A program made the translations under genes and the position numbers. Shown here piece after piece: positions 35,831 to 46,989 of a DNA stretch of 64,000 nucleotides. Under the pieces are notes generated by a model. That model made no database searches, had not been told where the DNA came from, and saw nothing but the letters and a program-made list of their open reading frames with translations. The stretch lies in assembly GCF_016859285.1 (NCBI RefSeq), contig NC_053415.1, positions 24,866,001 to 24,930,000 on the forward strand. Direction: 5' to 3'. Within the stretch, counting starts at the first letter, position 1; each line of letters opens with the position of its first letter. The stretch comes from Xiphias gladius. Its lineage: Eukaryota > Chordata > Actinopteri > Istiophoriformes > Xiphiidae.

Positions 35831-36994
35831 ATGATGACAACCCTCGAAGATGCCGAACTCTGCTTTCCACAACTCCTCAACTCCTCCTGCAGGAAGACCC
35901 TGCTTCCTCACTCCGTATCCATTCTCAATTACACCATTCTGTCGTCCATGTGTCTGCTCACCGCGACTCTCAACCTGCTGGTCATCATCTCCATCTCCCA
36001 CTTCAAGTAACCACATCTTTGATCAGTTTATAACACGGGTAACTGTACGGATAGAAAGGGTCCATGGAACAGATCATAAAAATGACTAGATTTTAGAAAA
36101 TTGCCATGTTTTAAATAATGTTTTTATGTTTCAGTCATGGCTTTATTCTGCATGTATGTTGCTCTCTCCCTCCACAGGCAGCTCCACACCCCCACCAACG
36201 TCCTCCTCCTCTCTCTGTCTGTCTCAGATTTCTTCGTTGGCCTCCTCGTGTCCTTTCAAATTATGCTCTTAGACGGCTGCTGGCTCCTCAGTGACCTCGT
36301 GTGTGTTCTGTATTATGTTTTTGACTACATCATTACCTCTGCCTCGATAGGAACCATGGTGCTCATATCTGTTGACCGCTATGTGGCCATTTGTGACCCT
36401 CTGCATTACCCCACCAAAGTCACTGTGAAAAGAGCTCAGATCAGTGTTTGTCTGTGTTGGACATGTTCTGCTCTCTGTCACAGTTTGTTGCTGAGGGATA
36501 ACTTCCGACAACCCGGCAGGTATAACTCCTGCTCCGGAGAGTGTGTGGTTGTTATTGGGTATGTTGCCGGACTCGCTGATCTGTTTTTGTCTTTTATTGC
36601 TCCTGTCACTGTCATCATAGTTCTGTATCTGAGAGTTTTTGTGGTGGCTGTGTCCCAGGCTCGTGCCATGCGCTCTCACGTTGCAGCCGTCGCACTGTGG
36701 CGTTCATTGAAAGTAACTGCCAAGAAATCTGAGATGAAAGCAGCCAGGACTCTTGGTGTTGTCGTAGTTGTGTTTTTATTATGTCTCTGCCCATATTTTT
36801 GTGTTGCACTTACAGAGCAGGAAACGTTACTTAATGCTTCATCTGCCGCATTCGTAATATGTCTGTTCTATTTCAACTCCTGTCTAAACCCTGTGATCTA
36901 TGCCTTTTTCTATCCCTGGTTTAGAAAATCTATTAAACTCATTGTTACCCTTCAAGTGCTGAAGCCAGGCTCCAGTGAGGCCAAGATAGCATAG
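35831..36994 (+). CDS. TAAR G: trace amine-associated receptor with Asp3.32 and Asp5.42 (only plus-strand copy)
   Basis: Exon 1 is 35831-36006 (176 bp, MMTTLEDAELCFPQLLNSSC) and exon 2 is 36178-36994 (817 bp), giving 330 aa. The intron is 171 bp with a GT donor (CTTCAA|GTAACC) and acceptor CTCCACAG|GCAGC. The long frame opening at 36137 starts inside the intron and is not the true start. Seen: SVSDFFVGLLVSF, DRYVAICDPLHYPTKVT, NSCSGECVVV, Asp3.32 (VFDYIITS), Asp5.42 (GLADLFLSF), Leu at 6.48 and NSCLNPVIYAFFYPWFRK. The C-terminal tail (KPGSSEAKI) is like those of D and E, so it is related to them although inverted. AATAAA signals at 37027 and 37035. Intact. Confidence 0.94.
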
Positions 36995-36999
36995 ACTGG

Positions 37000-37489
37000 A
37001 GCCACTGAATCTTGAGACACATTGTAAATAAACTAATAAATAAACATAACACATGATTTGTTTCCAGAAAAAACATTGAGTTTGTATGGATCATGCTGCT
37101 TGTAAAATTTACATGTATTGCAAATATGCACAGTTGACACATTGTGGAAGTACGGGGCAGAGGAGGAAATGGACTGTTTAAAAGCACATCTTGAACATAA
37201 TAACACCTGTACCATAGTAGCCTACAAACATTAAATGTTAGAATAGTTGGAATAAATATTATACATATGCCATTCCTTTGGGCAGATTATTTTTGAATTA
37301 CTTATGGATTATCTAGTTCAATTTCTGATCAATATGCTCAGGAAAGGGACCCAAGACACAGACACAGACACATACACCCTGGGCACCTAGACGCCTTGAC
37401 TTCATGTCACCAAAGATTCATCAAACTTGGTTCACTGATTGTTTTCAAAATCACATATCCTTAACTGCACTGAAGTATGCGAAAGACAG

Positions 37490-37536
<47 letters not shown>

Positions 37537-39170
37537 CGTGGGTGTGTGTGGGTTTACATGGTAGTATTTAAATCAATCGTAAATCAATGTAGGGAATAAG
37601 AAAGTATGATGAAACCAGGTACTGTTTTCAATAATAATAGTAGAACAATAAAAAATACGAAGAGCTCGGCTGGATTTTTAATGCACTGCCCCTAGTTAGA
37701 ATCATTTTTTGTTGCTTATTGATAGAGACTGATATTTAAATCTTCCCAACAAAGAGCCCCGTTCTTTACTGCCTTACTTTAGACTGATGTTGAATTCCAG
37801 TGTCTTTTTAGGAGAATACCAACTGTAACTAAAATTACAGGCAGGGGCGGTGACGTACTTTTTTTTTTCAGCGCTGAGTTGCGTCTGTAGACCTTCCCTT
37901 CGGACGACCTTCGGCAATAAGGCAGGGCAGCCCGCATGTAGCCTGTGAGGTGAAACCCAGGGAGAAAAAAAGTCCACGACAACAACTTGTTGCGCCACAC
38001 ACTGCTGCTCCTTAAGCTTCTCTCTTGTCTCATCTGGACATATGGTGACTAGACTCTCAGGGGATCACGTTTCAATGATTGTCATTTGTAGAAAAATGAG
38101 AGAATTCCAGCGGAAAATAGCGCAAGGTACGTTACTTTCAGGTCGGATCCACAGGGTCTTAGCGGCATGCAGAAATTTAACAGGTGAATTTCGCAGCTGC
38201 AGCGTCATGAGAGTTTAACTGAAGACCTGAAGGTGTGAGGAAAGAGCAAATCTCTCCGACCCGGAGAGAGGATGAACTCACAGGATGAACTGTACCGCAC
38301 TGCCTGGAGGAAGCTTCGGTTGGAGCCGGCCGGAATCTCTTCTGCGGTGGCAGCTTTAACTTTATGCAGTCGGCCTTGAAGGACGAACGACTCACGTTTC
38401 ACTCGTGTGAATGCAAGCGAAAGGGTATTTTTACATTTCAAATGTAGTTTTTTTTTTTTCTATTTTACATGCAAAACAATACTGACTGTGTGTGATGCCA
38501 AAATGCAGGTGACGTACACTCGATACTGTGCTCGAACGCATCTTGTGCAGACACAGACAGAGGACGGAAGGTGCTGCTAACCTGCTGCTCAAGCTACACC
38601 TCCTGTGTGGACACGCTGAGACTCTCACATTCACTTAGAACTGCACACAAACACCTGCATCACAGGTGTGCGGTTACTCAAAGTTATACCGTGGTCACTG
38701 GAAAGTCTTAAATCTGACTGGCTGGAAGGGGTAGATTCACTTTTAACCTTCAAGTATAACCAGACACCTGTGACACGGTTGATTTTGCTGTTCACAATTT
38801 AAATATAAAACATTAAAGTGAGGTTAGTTGTGTAATGACCAACAAAAACCACTAATTTAAAAAAAAAAAAAAAGGGATAAATAGTTTCCCATTGAAAACA
38901 ATGTAAATTAAGGAGGAGGTGTTTTGAAATCACATCCGTCACATCCTTAAAACACGTGAAGGTATTCCTGTGTTTAAGAATTTATTGTAGAGTGCCTGCT
39001 TTACATTTTGTTGAATACATAATATTTTCAAGTTAGGATTTTTGAAACACAAAATCGTTATTGACTGGAACATTCACATTAAAGGGCCTAGACGTGAAAT
39101 CAAAGTGCCACCCCAGGGACTTGACTTCTTGTAAATTACGACTAAGAAAATATCTTAGCTGTGAGTGTAT
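37000..39170. other. Intergenic stretch with GT microsatellite, no gene recognised
   Basis: GT/GC-rich tract at about 37493-37545. I searched both strands here for a TAAR second exon (LHTPTN, DRYVAIC, NPVIY) that could belong to the orphan exon H and found none. Confidence 0.5.
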
Positions 39171-39174
39171 CTGC

Positions 39175-39343
39175 CTGAAGTGGGAGATCGAGATCACGAG
39201 CGCAGGTTGAAAGCTGCAGTGAGCGGAGAGACGAAGGACGGCCGGATGCTAACAAACGTGGCACCAGACTGAGGGTCGGGTTCCTTGCGGGAATTGTTGA
39301 GGAGCCGTGGAGAGCAGAGATCAGCTCCCTCTGGAGTCGCCAT
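39175..39343 (-). pseudogene. TAAR H: orphan first exon of a TAAR
   Basis: Minus-strand ATG at 39343 opens MATPEGADLCSPRLLNNS, aligned to the N-terminus of the other copies. The second N-terminal Cys is lost (NNSRKE for NTSCRK). An extra two bases near 39200 put the end of TM1 out of frame, so the translation runs AAFNLRS-stop where sisters read LNLLVIISISHF. The sequence ends at a GC donor like that of A, B and C (CTTCAG|GCAGAT at 39175). No second exon lies downstream. Remnant of a deleted gene from the GC-donor group. Confidence 0.8.
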
Positions 39344-39429
39344 CACGAGAGAGAGAGGTGGGGAGAAGCTGCTGAGCTCCGGCAGCTTTTTGACCAAAGC
39401 TCTCTGTTATACAGTGGATGTGTGTCTCA

Positions 39430-41640
39430 TCTCCATTTCCTCCCGTCATCTCTCTTGACCTACAACTGAAAGTTTTTATTTCCAACAGAGACTGAAGTCC
39501 CTCCGCTCTACTTCATCATCTCCTTCCTTCTACCTCCCACTTGGCTTATTCTGTTTATTTCTTTTCATCCTCTGCACTGACAATTTCAGCTTTTCTTGAT
39601 TGTGGTTGCCACTTTATTCTTGGTAAAGTAGATTAGGTATTCGCTCAAGATATTTATTCAATTTGAGTGTACGGTGCACACAAAAAGCGCACACAGGCTT
39701 AACCGCATGTTTGCCCGTTAGCGTCCACAGGAGTTGTTCATCTTTGGGTCCTGGAAATTTCAAACAGGTCCCCATGCTAAAGCTCACGTAGGGCCTAAAG
39801 CATCATTTCCCCTTTTAGGCTACTTGGTCAGTTTCAGAATGATTAAGATAGACTACAGTATATAATATCTGATAAAGAGCCGCCACTGTGGCCACAAGCG
39901 GCAATCAATGGATATTTGCACAATGAATCAACCTGCATTTGTTTTGCATTGTTTTTGTCTTTTGTGATAAAAGCAGGTAAATATAAGTGATATGTTAAAA
40001 TGTAGTGTAACAGTGGCACAAGTAGAGCAGAGTCATTAAGTCAAGTAAACTGACTCAGTAATGTAAGTAACACAGCAATATTGATCTAAAGCAAAGCCCT
40101 TCGATGAAGATGGTAAAAAAAAATTTTTTTTTAAAAAAAGGGATGTTGATGACGCTCCAGTTTAAACTCAGAGTTTAGAAAAATCCAAAGGATCCGTGAT
40201 GAGATGGCTTGTAGATCTGATGACCGCAGGGGGACCCTGGTCTGTCATGGTCCATTGTTCACCCTCCATCGGAATAACTGACTTCCGGTCCTCATCAATA
40301 TGACTAGAGTGAAGTTGTGTACAAGCAGAGTTGTAAACACTGGAAGTGCATTGCATTGCACAAAAGACTATTTCATAATTATGATTTACTCTCTGATAAT
40401 TAAGAGATGAGCGCTCATAATTACAAGCATAACTTGGCTGAGAAATGCCCGGTTTTCAGATTTCTTAACTATCAAAGTAATTCTGTAATTTAGTTGTCTG
40501 TACATCCAATAGTACACAGCAATAAGGACAAAAAGGAACTGTTAGCTAATAGCTAATTTGGTGCTGAATCTTCCCAAATGTAAACAAATATAGGCTAGGC
40601 AAAAGAAAAGAGGAGCATTTTCTTTTATGCCTTTTATTGCTGTTTCCTGTAAAGCCAGGACACTGTTAGTCTGACCAATGTCCATGGTAAAGAATGGAAA
40701 AAGCAAGTAACATTATTGCACATTAATCCACAGAGCTCACATTATTATTTGTCGAATTTTAAGGCTATATGGGACAGCAGATTCATAGATCAGGTCCGGT
40801 CCAAGAGGTAACAAGGCAAGTTCCATTGATGACTCTAACTTTGCATTCTTAACAAGTAATGAAACAGAATTATATTCCCTCAGAGATTTGTTGGCCCTTT
40901 TTTACTCTCCTTCTTTTGTTTGTTTTACTTTTCTGCTTATCTCGCATGTTGCTAGTCCAGGAAGCTGCCTTTATTTGGCTGGTATGCTGCAAATTTTTTG
41001 TTATCACAATATAAGTCGAGTTAACATTTTTATTACATTGCCACCTTTTTACATACAGTTAATTGTTTCACAATCAAAAAATCCAAATTCAGTAATCTGC
41101 TCTTAAAGTTGAGCATATTTCTAATTCATTAATAAAAAGGCATATTGTCCCAATCTGTCTGCTTTAATTCATCCTGTCCTTTTCAAACCCAGTATACTGT
41201 GTTATCTTAGCTTGTACTCCTGTCTATGAGGATCTGCGGTTACCGTTCGCTGTTAAAGTTGACTGACTTTAGCTTCGGATGTGTTTGAGGGTATCCACAA
41301 CATTCAATATATCTGCACTAGAAAACCTGGCACAGCGTCACCAGGGAAGATACATTACCAAGGGTCTGCTAATGTCTGTTTCCTACATCTTCAAACTGTA
41401 GGTAGAAGATGGGACTTTACATTCTTTGTTTCTTTTCAAATTGAGTACACAGCAGACACAACAAATATGCCGCAGCCTTACTTCCAGACTAAATCCCAGA
41501 GGTAATGCTTTGGCCAAAATAAGTGAAAATGAATAAACCCTAAGTAGATTGAGTTTTCCTTGTTATGTTCAATTACTCAGCAACATGACCAAGTACATCT
41601 TTCCGTTCATGGTAAGGGTCTCATTTTAGACACCAAGCAG
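39430..41640. other. Intergenic stretch, no gene recognised
   Basis: AT-rich DNA with no supported gene, RNA gene or classifiable repeat. Confidence 0.4.
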
Positions 41641-41647
41641 TGTCTCT

Positions 41648-42864
41648 CTACAGCATTTTGGCCTCACAGGAGTCTGGCTGCAGTATCCTCAGTGTAACAA
41701 TGAGCGTAACAGATTTTCTAAACCAGGGGTAAAAGTAGGCATAGATGACAGGGTTGACACAGGAGTTGAAATAGAACAGACATATTACGAAGCCAACGGA
41801 TGAAGCATTGAACAAGGTCTTTTGGCCTGTGAAATTGATGCAGAAATATGGGCAGAGACATATTAGAAACACGACCACTACGACACCAAGAGTCCTGGCT
41901 GCTTTCATCTCAGATTTCTTGGCAGTTACTTTCACTGAACGCTGGAGTGTGACGGCTGCAATGTGAGAGCGCATGGCACGAGCCTGGGACACAGCCACCA
42001 CAAACACTCTCAGATACAGAACTATGATGACAGAAATGGGAATAATGAAGGTCAGAATAAGATCTGCTAGTCCAGCAATGGAGTTAACGACAATGACACA
42101 CTCTCCAAAGCAGGAGTTATGCCTGCCGGGTTGTTTCAGGTTATCCTTCATCTGCACACTGACAAAAGAGAGAGAAAATATCCAACACAGACAAACACAG
42201 ACTTGAACTCTTTTCTTTGTGATTCTGGTGGGGTAACAAAGAGGATCACAAATAGCCACATAGCGGTCCACAGATATGATCAACATGTTTCCTCCTGAGG
42301 CAGAGGTGGTAACATATGACAGATACTGATACAGAACACACACGATGTCACCGAGGAGCCAGCAGCTGCCGATGAGCATAATTTGAAAGGACATGAGGAG
42401 GCCCACGAAGAAATCTGAGACAGCCAGAGAGAGGAGGAGGAGGTTGGTGGGGGTGTGGAGCTGCCTAGAGACAAAGACCAGCAATACATTTATCACCGTT
42501 TGTACTGTGAATTATCATTCAAATAAAAGCAGACAGAGCAGAGACTGAAATTACCAGAAACATTATTTAAAAATACTCTTTTTCTTGCAGTCTGAGATCA
42601 TGCAATTACTATCTTATGTACCACAAACTATTAACTTGATATTACTCTTTATCTACCAGTTTTATAAATGATTGAAATATGTGGTTACTTAAAGTGGGAG
42701 ATAGAAATGATGACCAGCAGGTTGAGACACACAGTGAGCAGAGAGATGAGGGACAGCAGGATGTAAATCAACATGGCCTCAAAGAAACGATGCTTTTGCT
42801 TCCTGCAGGAGGTGTTGAGGAGTTGTGGAAAGCACAGCTCAGTTTCTTCCAGGATCTCCATCAT
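41648..42864 (-). CDS. TAAR I: trace amine-associated receptor (Ser3.32)
   Basis: Exon 1 is 42864-42689 (176 bp, MMEILEETELCFPQLLNTSC) and exon 2 is 42464-41648 (817 bp), giving 330 aa. The intron is 224 bp with a GT donor (CTTTAA|GTAACC) and acceptor GTCTCTAG|GCAGC. Seen: [56 protein letters not shown] in ECL2 and a modified NSCVNPVIYAYFYPWFRK. Position 3.32 is Ser (YLSYVTTS), 5.42 is Asp (GLADLILTF) and 6.48 is Leu. TM3 has an unusual SGGNMLIIS run. Exon 1 and the upstream block are closest to TAAR F, although F keeps Asp3.32. Intact. Confidence 0.93.
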
Positions 42865-42908
42865 TGGAGGAGAAGCTACTGATTTCTTGCAGCTTTGTGA
42901 CCGAACCC

Positions 42909-42933
42909 TTCTGTCATACAGCTGATTTATCTT
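42909..42933 (-). promoter_or_regulatory. Shared upstream block of TAAR I
   Basis: Minus-strand GATAAATCAGCTGTATGACA, then GAAGGG; essentially the TAAR F block at a similar distance from the start. Confidence 0.45.
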
Positions 42934-43424
42934 TCTCCTCCCTGCCTACTCCTCCCACCGCCTCACCTCTGCAGATGTTTTTCTCTCCATAGAGACTGAA
43001 GTATAATGTCCTCTGTGCTCATCTTCCTCACACTCAATCTTCATCCTTTCCCTCCCTCTGTGTCTTCCAACAGCATTTACTACTATGACGCTTTCTCTGC
43101 CGCCTTTTTCCTTTCAATCTTCTCTAAACTTTAGAATTCTTGATTATCTTCCAACCATATCCTTATTTATCCATTTAAAGTGTTTTTGTAAAAACTGCGA
43201 TGAATTCTCCAAACAGTACTGGCGGTGGAGAGATCCCCTGCAAAATCTGCAGTCCTTGTTATTTGTAAAAATGCATTCACCAGTTCAGCCAAAAGAATGT
43301 GAGTTTTTGACAGTATGAGCTAGTCAAATCAACTTGATATCTTCCAAAGTTAATGTATGTTTTAATTTAATATTTTTATTTGAAAAACACCATACCATCT
43401 AACAAGAGCTAGTTAAATGAGCAA

Positions 43425-44030
43425 GTGTCCATCAATCCATCCATCCATTTTCTGCCACTACGGGTTACAAAGGTCCCCATAAACGTCTTCAGCTCCTCCT
43501 TGGGGATCCCATGGCATTTCCATACCACATTAGATATAAAATACCTCCAGCCAATTCTGGGTCCACCTCGGGATCTCCTTCTAGTTGGAGACACTTACGA
43601 GGCACCTTTATCAGAGGTCCGAACCACTTCAGCTGGAGGACTAAGGGTGAGCCCAGCCAGCCTACGGAGAACACTGATTTCTGCTTTTATCCATGATCTC
43701 ATTCTTTCAGTCACTACCCAAAGTTATAGTTTGTGACTATAGGTAAGGGTGGAATGTAGATCGCTTTCAAGCACAGCTTCCTCTTCACCTTCAACGGTCC
43801 AGTGCAACGCCTTAATTATTGTTGACACCACACCAATCAGCCTGTCAGTCTCACACTCATGCTCCATCACCTGGGGCAGTGATTCACTCCCAACCTGAAG
43901 GGGAAAATCCACTGTTTTCTGGCAGAGAACCATGACCTCTGACCTGCAGGTGCTGACTCTTATCCTGACTGCTTTACACTTGGCTGCAAGCTGCCCCGGT
44001 GCGTGCCCCAGGGGGGCAGACAAAGATCAA
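43425..44030 (-). mobile_element. LINE 3' half (RT C-terminus to 3' end)
   Basis: Minus-strand pieces match a common teleost LINE: QLAAKCKAVRIRVSTCRSEV and QKTVDFPLQV (44010-43900), then the C-terminal block RGGPRIGWRYFISNVVWKC with GIPKEEL (about 43590-43480). It ends at a ccatccatccat tail (43433-43448) that forms the element's short repeat 3' end on this strand. Many frame breaks. Adjoins the opposite-strand 5' half at about 44035. Confidence 0.75.
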
Positions 44031-44034
44031 TGGA

Positions 44035-45600
44035 AAGACCCTCAATAGAACAGCAGTACTGGAGCTGCAGTACCTTACTTGGAATAGGGAGATCGGGGCA
44101 CACTCCTGGAGACAGACTTGGAATAGGAGTTTTTAGCCAAGCACCTGATGGCTGAGCCTTGACCCATGGGGCCCAGTAAGGCAAAGCCTGAAATCGTGAC
44201 ATGAACGTCCCACCACCTGCAGGCATAGGCAAGGAATAGGGTTGTGTGGCCGACAGAGCAAGCGGGGGACCTAGGTGTGCGGACATCATAAAACTGTGTA
44301 GTGAATTGGAACGTCACCTCTTTATTGGGGAAGGAACCAGAGCTAATGCAGGAGGCAAAACTTAGGTTGTAAAAGCTAGATATAGCTGGTTCACCTCTAA
44401 GCAAAGAACAGAACTTCTGGAAAGAGGCTGGACTATCATTTTCCAAATTGTCCAGGGTGAGAGGCACTGGTGGTTTGTGTGCATACTAACGAAACCTGTG
44501 GGACCAGGGGTGAATTTTAGGAATCGGCTGCTCAGTCTGAACCTGATTGGAGTTTTGTTGTTGGAATTGTGTGCTAGTCATGGATTGGCCATAACAAACA
44601 CCATGACCAAGCATAGGGTGATTCATAAGTGTACCTAAAACACTATAGGTCACAAAGATGATCAACTTTACGGTTGCATCATCACATCTTCCCCCGTATG
44701 TCTTGGACACTCACAGAAAGAGGGGAGCAGCATTGTCTACTGATCACCACTTGGTGCTGAGTTGGATCAGGTACTAGGAGAGATGCAAGCCAGACCTGGT
44801 AAACCCAAAAGTGTGGCGAGGGTTAACTGGGAACGTCTGGGGGAGGCCCGGTCAACAAGGTCTTTAACTCCAACTTGGGAGAAATCTTTCCTGCATGCCG
44901 GGGAAGTTTTGGTGACATCTTCAGAACCTTCATAGTGGAGGCAGCTGCTCAGAGTTGTGGTCAGAAGGTCATTGAAGCCCGTTTTGGTGGAAAACTGAAA
45001 CCCTGCAGCGGTGAAATAGACCAAGAAGCCTGTCTCAGCGGGGTTCTGAAACAGTGAACATATACCAGGATGCTGAAAGGGCTGCTGATTTGGTGTTTGT
45101 CAAAGCAAAAACTTAGTTTTTGGAGGGGTTTGGGAAGACTAAAGAAACTGGGTTGGCTTTAAGGAAGTTCTAGCAAACCTTCAGATAACACAGGAAGGGG
45201 AATCAGCGATAGCTCAGGCTCTGTATAGTAGGGGAGGAGAACTTCTGACCCTGACTGAGGATATTGTTGGGCCACCAACATGTCGTCTGTGGAGGAGGCA
45301 GAGCTGAAAAACGTGGGGGAACATTGAACCATATCCCTGGCAGAGGTCTCTGAGGTAGATAGAAGCTCCTCGGCAGCACGACACCAGGTGGGGATTACAT
45401 TCATCCTCAGGTGCACATATTTGGGCTACTCGGCTGACCTCTTTCCTCAGTAGCTTATGGAGGTCAGGGACTATGCCTGTGGACTGGCAGACGGGGGTTG
45501 TGTCTCCAATGGAAACCACCACCAACCATTATCAGGGTATCACACTGCTCAACCTCTCTGAGAAAGCTTATGCCAGGATACTAGAAAGGAGGATCCAACC
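44035..45600 (+). mobile_element. LINE 5' half (leader, endonuclease and RT N-terminus), inverted
   Basis: On the plus strand: a leader resembling this family (about 44060-44290), the endonuclease start NWNVTSLLGKEPEL (from about 44304), STDHHLVLSWIRY of the endonuclease end (about 44740), and the RT entry PVDWQTGVV followed by YQGITLLNLSEKAYARILER (about 45470-45590). The match stops there, with the middle of RT missing. Same family as the minus-strand piece next to it, so the two read as one insertion with an inverted 5' part. Broken by stops and frameshifts. Confidence 0.75.
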
Positions 45601-45604
45601 AAAT

Positions 45605-46735
45605 GTCGAACCTCTACTGACTTGTAGAGCTTCGCTTTAACATTGCTGAAGGCTGCTCGTTTTTTGGCCACAATCACAGTATGATATAATGTTATGCCCT
45701 TTGTATGTAGCATCCTGGTGATTCCTTGTCCACACTGCAACCACCGCCTTCTCAATATATCAGTGCCAATGCACCAGTATGGGATGTGGTCACTGGGACG
45801 CAGTACCCAATTACTAATTAATTCATTACTAATGTGGGAGTACCTTGGATAGCTAGAAACATTTGTTGAATTAATGAAACTGGAGAACTCTCCAGAATTA
45901 ATTTTGATATCCAGAGAGAATTTGTTTGGGAGATTTGTTTTGAGTAAAAAAAAAAAAAACTGAGATCTTCGATGGAGTTCAAGACACATGAGGATGCCAG
46001 AGCTATACTGCAGCTCAACTTATAAACTTGGAATCTGTGTGTCACTACAAAGTGCCGCATGACCTGAAATATTTTTTTTTTTTTTATCCTGAAAGCATAA
46101 TTATTTACTAGATATGGATCCAAGATAACCATTTGATATCATGTGATATACTGTAAATCAAAGAAAATATTGTATTATCTTGTACACACATTATCTTGTG
46201 TTGCAAGATTTTAAAAAGTTATGATACTTTTCAAGACTTTTCACAAAAAGTCTTTGACAGCATATTTCTTGCTTCACGTCTGCACTGTGCCTTGCGAGTG
46301 CTTCAGGTTTTTCACTTTTTAATAAAAATGGTGAAGTAAGTTGGTGAACTTTTCCAGGTAACTGTTTGCCCACATCGAGTACATAGAACACACAACATAA
46401 CACGTAGCCAAAGATTCATGGCTTCTCTGTGATCGCAGTATCGGCCACTGAGAGCTGTTCCTGTTAGAAAGAGTAACCGTCAGTCTGGGCCTTTTCATGG
46501 GATCACCTCAGGCTGACACGTGACCCGTCCGGATTCAAATCTGGGGACTGCTAAGGCACAGACGGGTCTTTTATTTTGAAAAAAAGGAGGGAATTCTCGG
46601 TCCAATGGAGAAAGTACTGACTACACAGAGCAAGAGAGAGATAGCAGTAGCACACTTGTTGTGCTGTGACCAAAAGTTTTGCTATACTTACAAAATCTGC
46701 ATCATTCTACATGTTCCTCTCTCCATCTATCTCTC
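45605..46735. other. Unclassified stretch
   Basis: A 146-codon minus-strand open frame (45549-45989) has no recognisable domain, overlaps the LINE edge and has a poly-Phe run caused by a poly-A tract. I do not call it a gene. Confidence 0.35.
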
Positions 46736-46737
46736 TT

Positions 46738-46982
<245 letters not shown>

Positions 46983-46989
46983 TGCATAC

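Noticed and set aside
36137-36177. ATG at 36137 as the start of TAAR G
   Set aside because: It lies in the intron before the CTCCACAG acceptor; the true N-terminus is the exon at 35831-36006.
45549-45989. 146-codon minus-strand frame
   Set aside because: No recognisable domain, includes a poly-A-derived Phe run and overlaps the edge of the LINE insertion.
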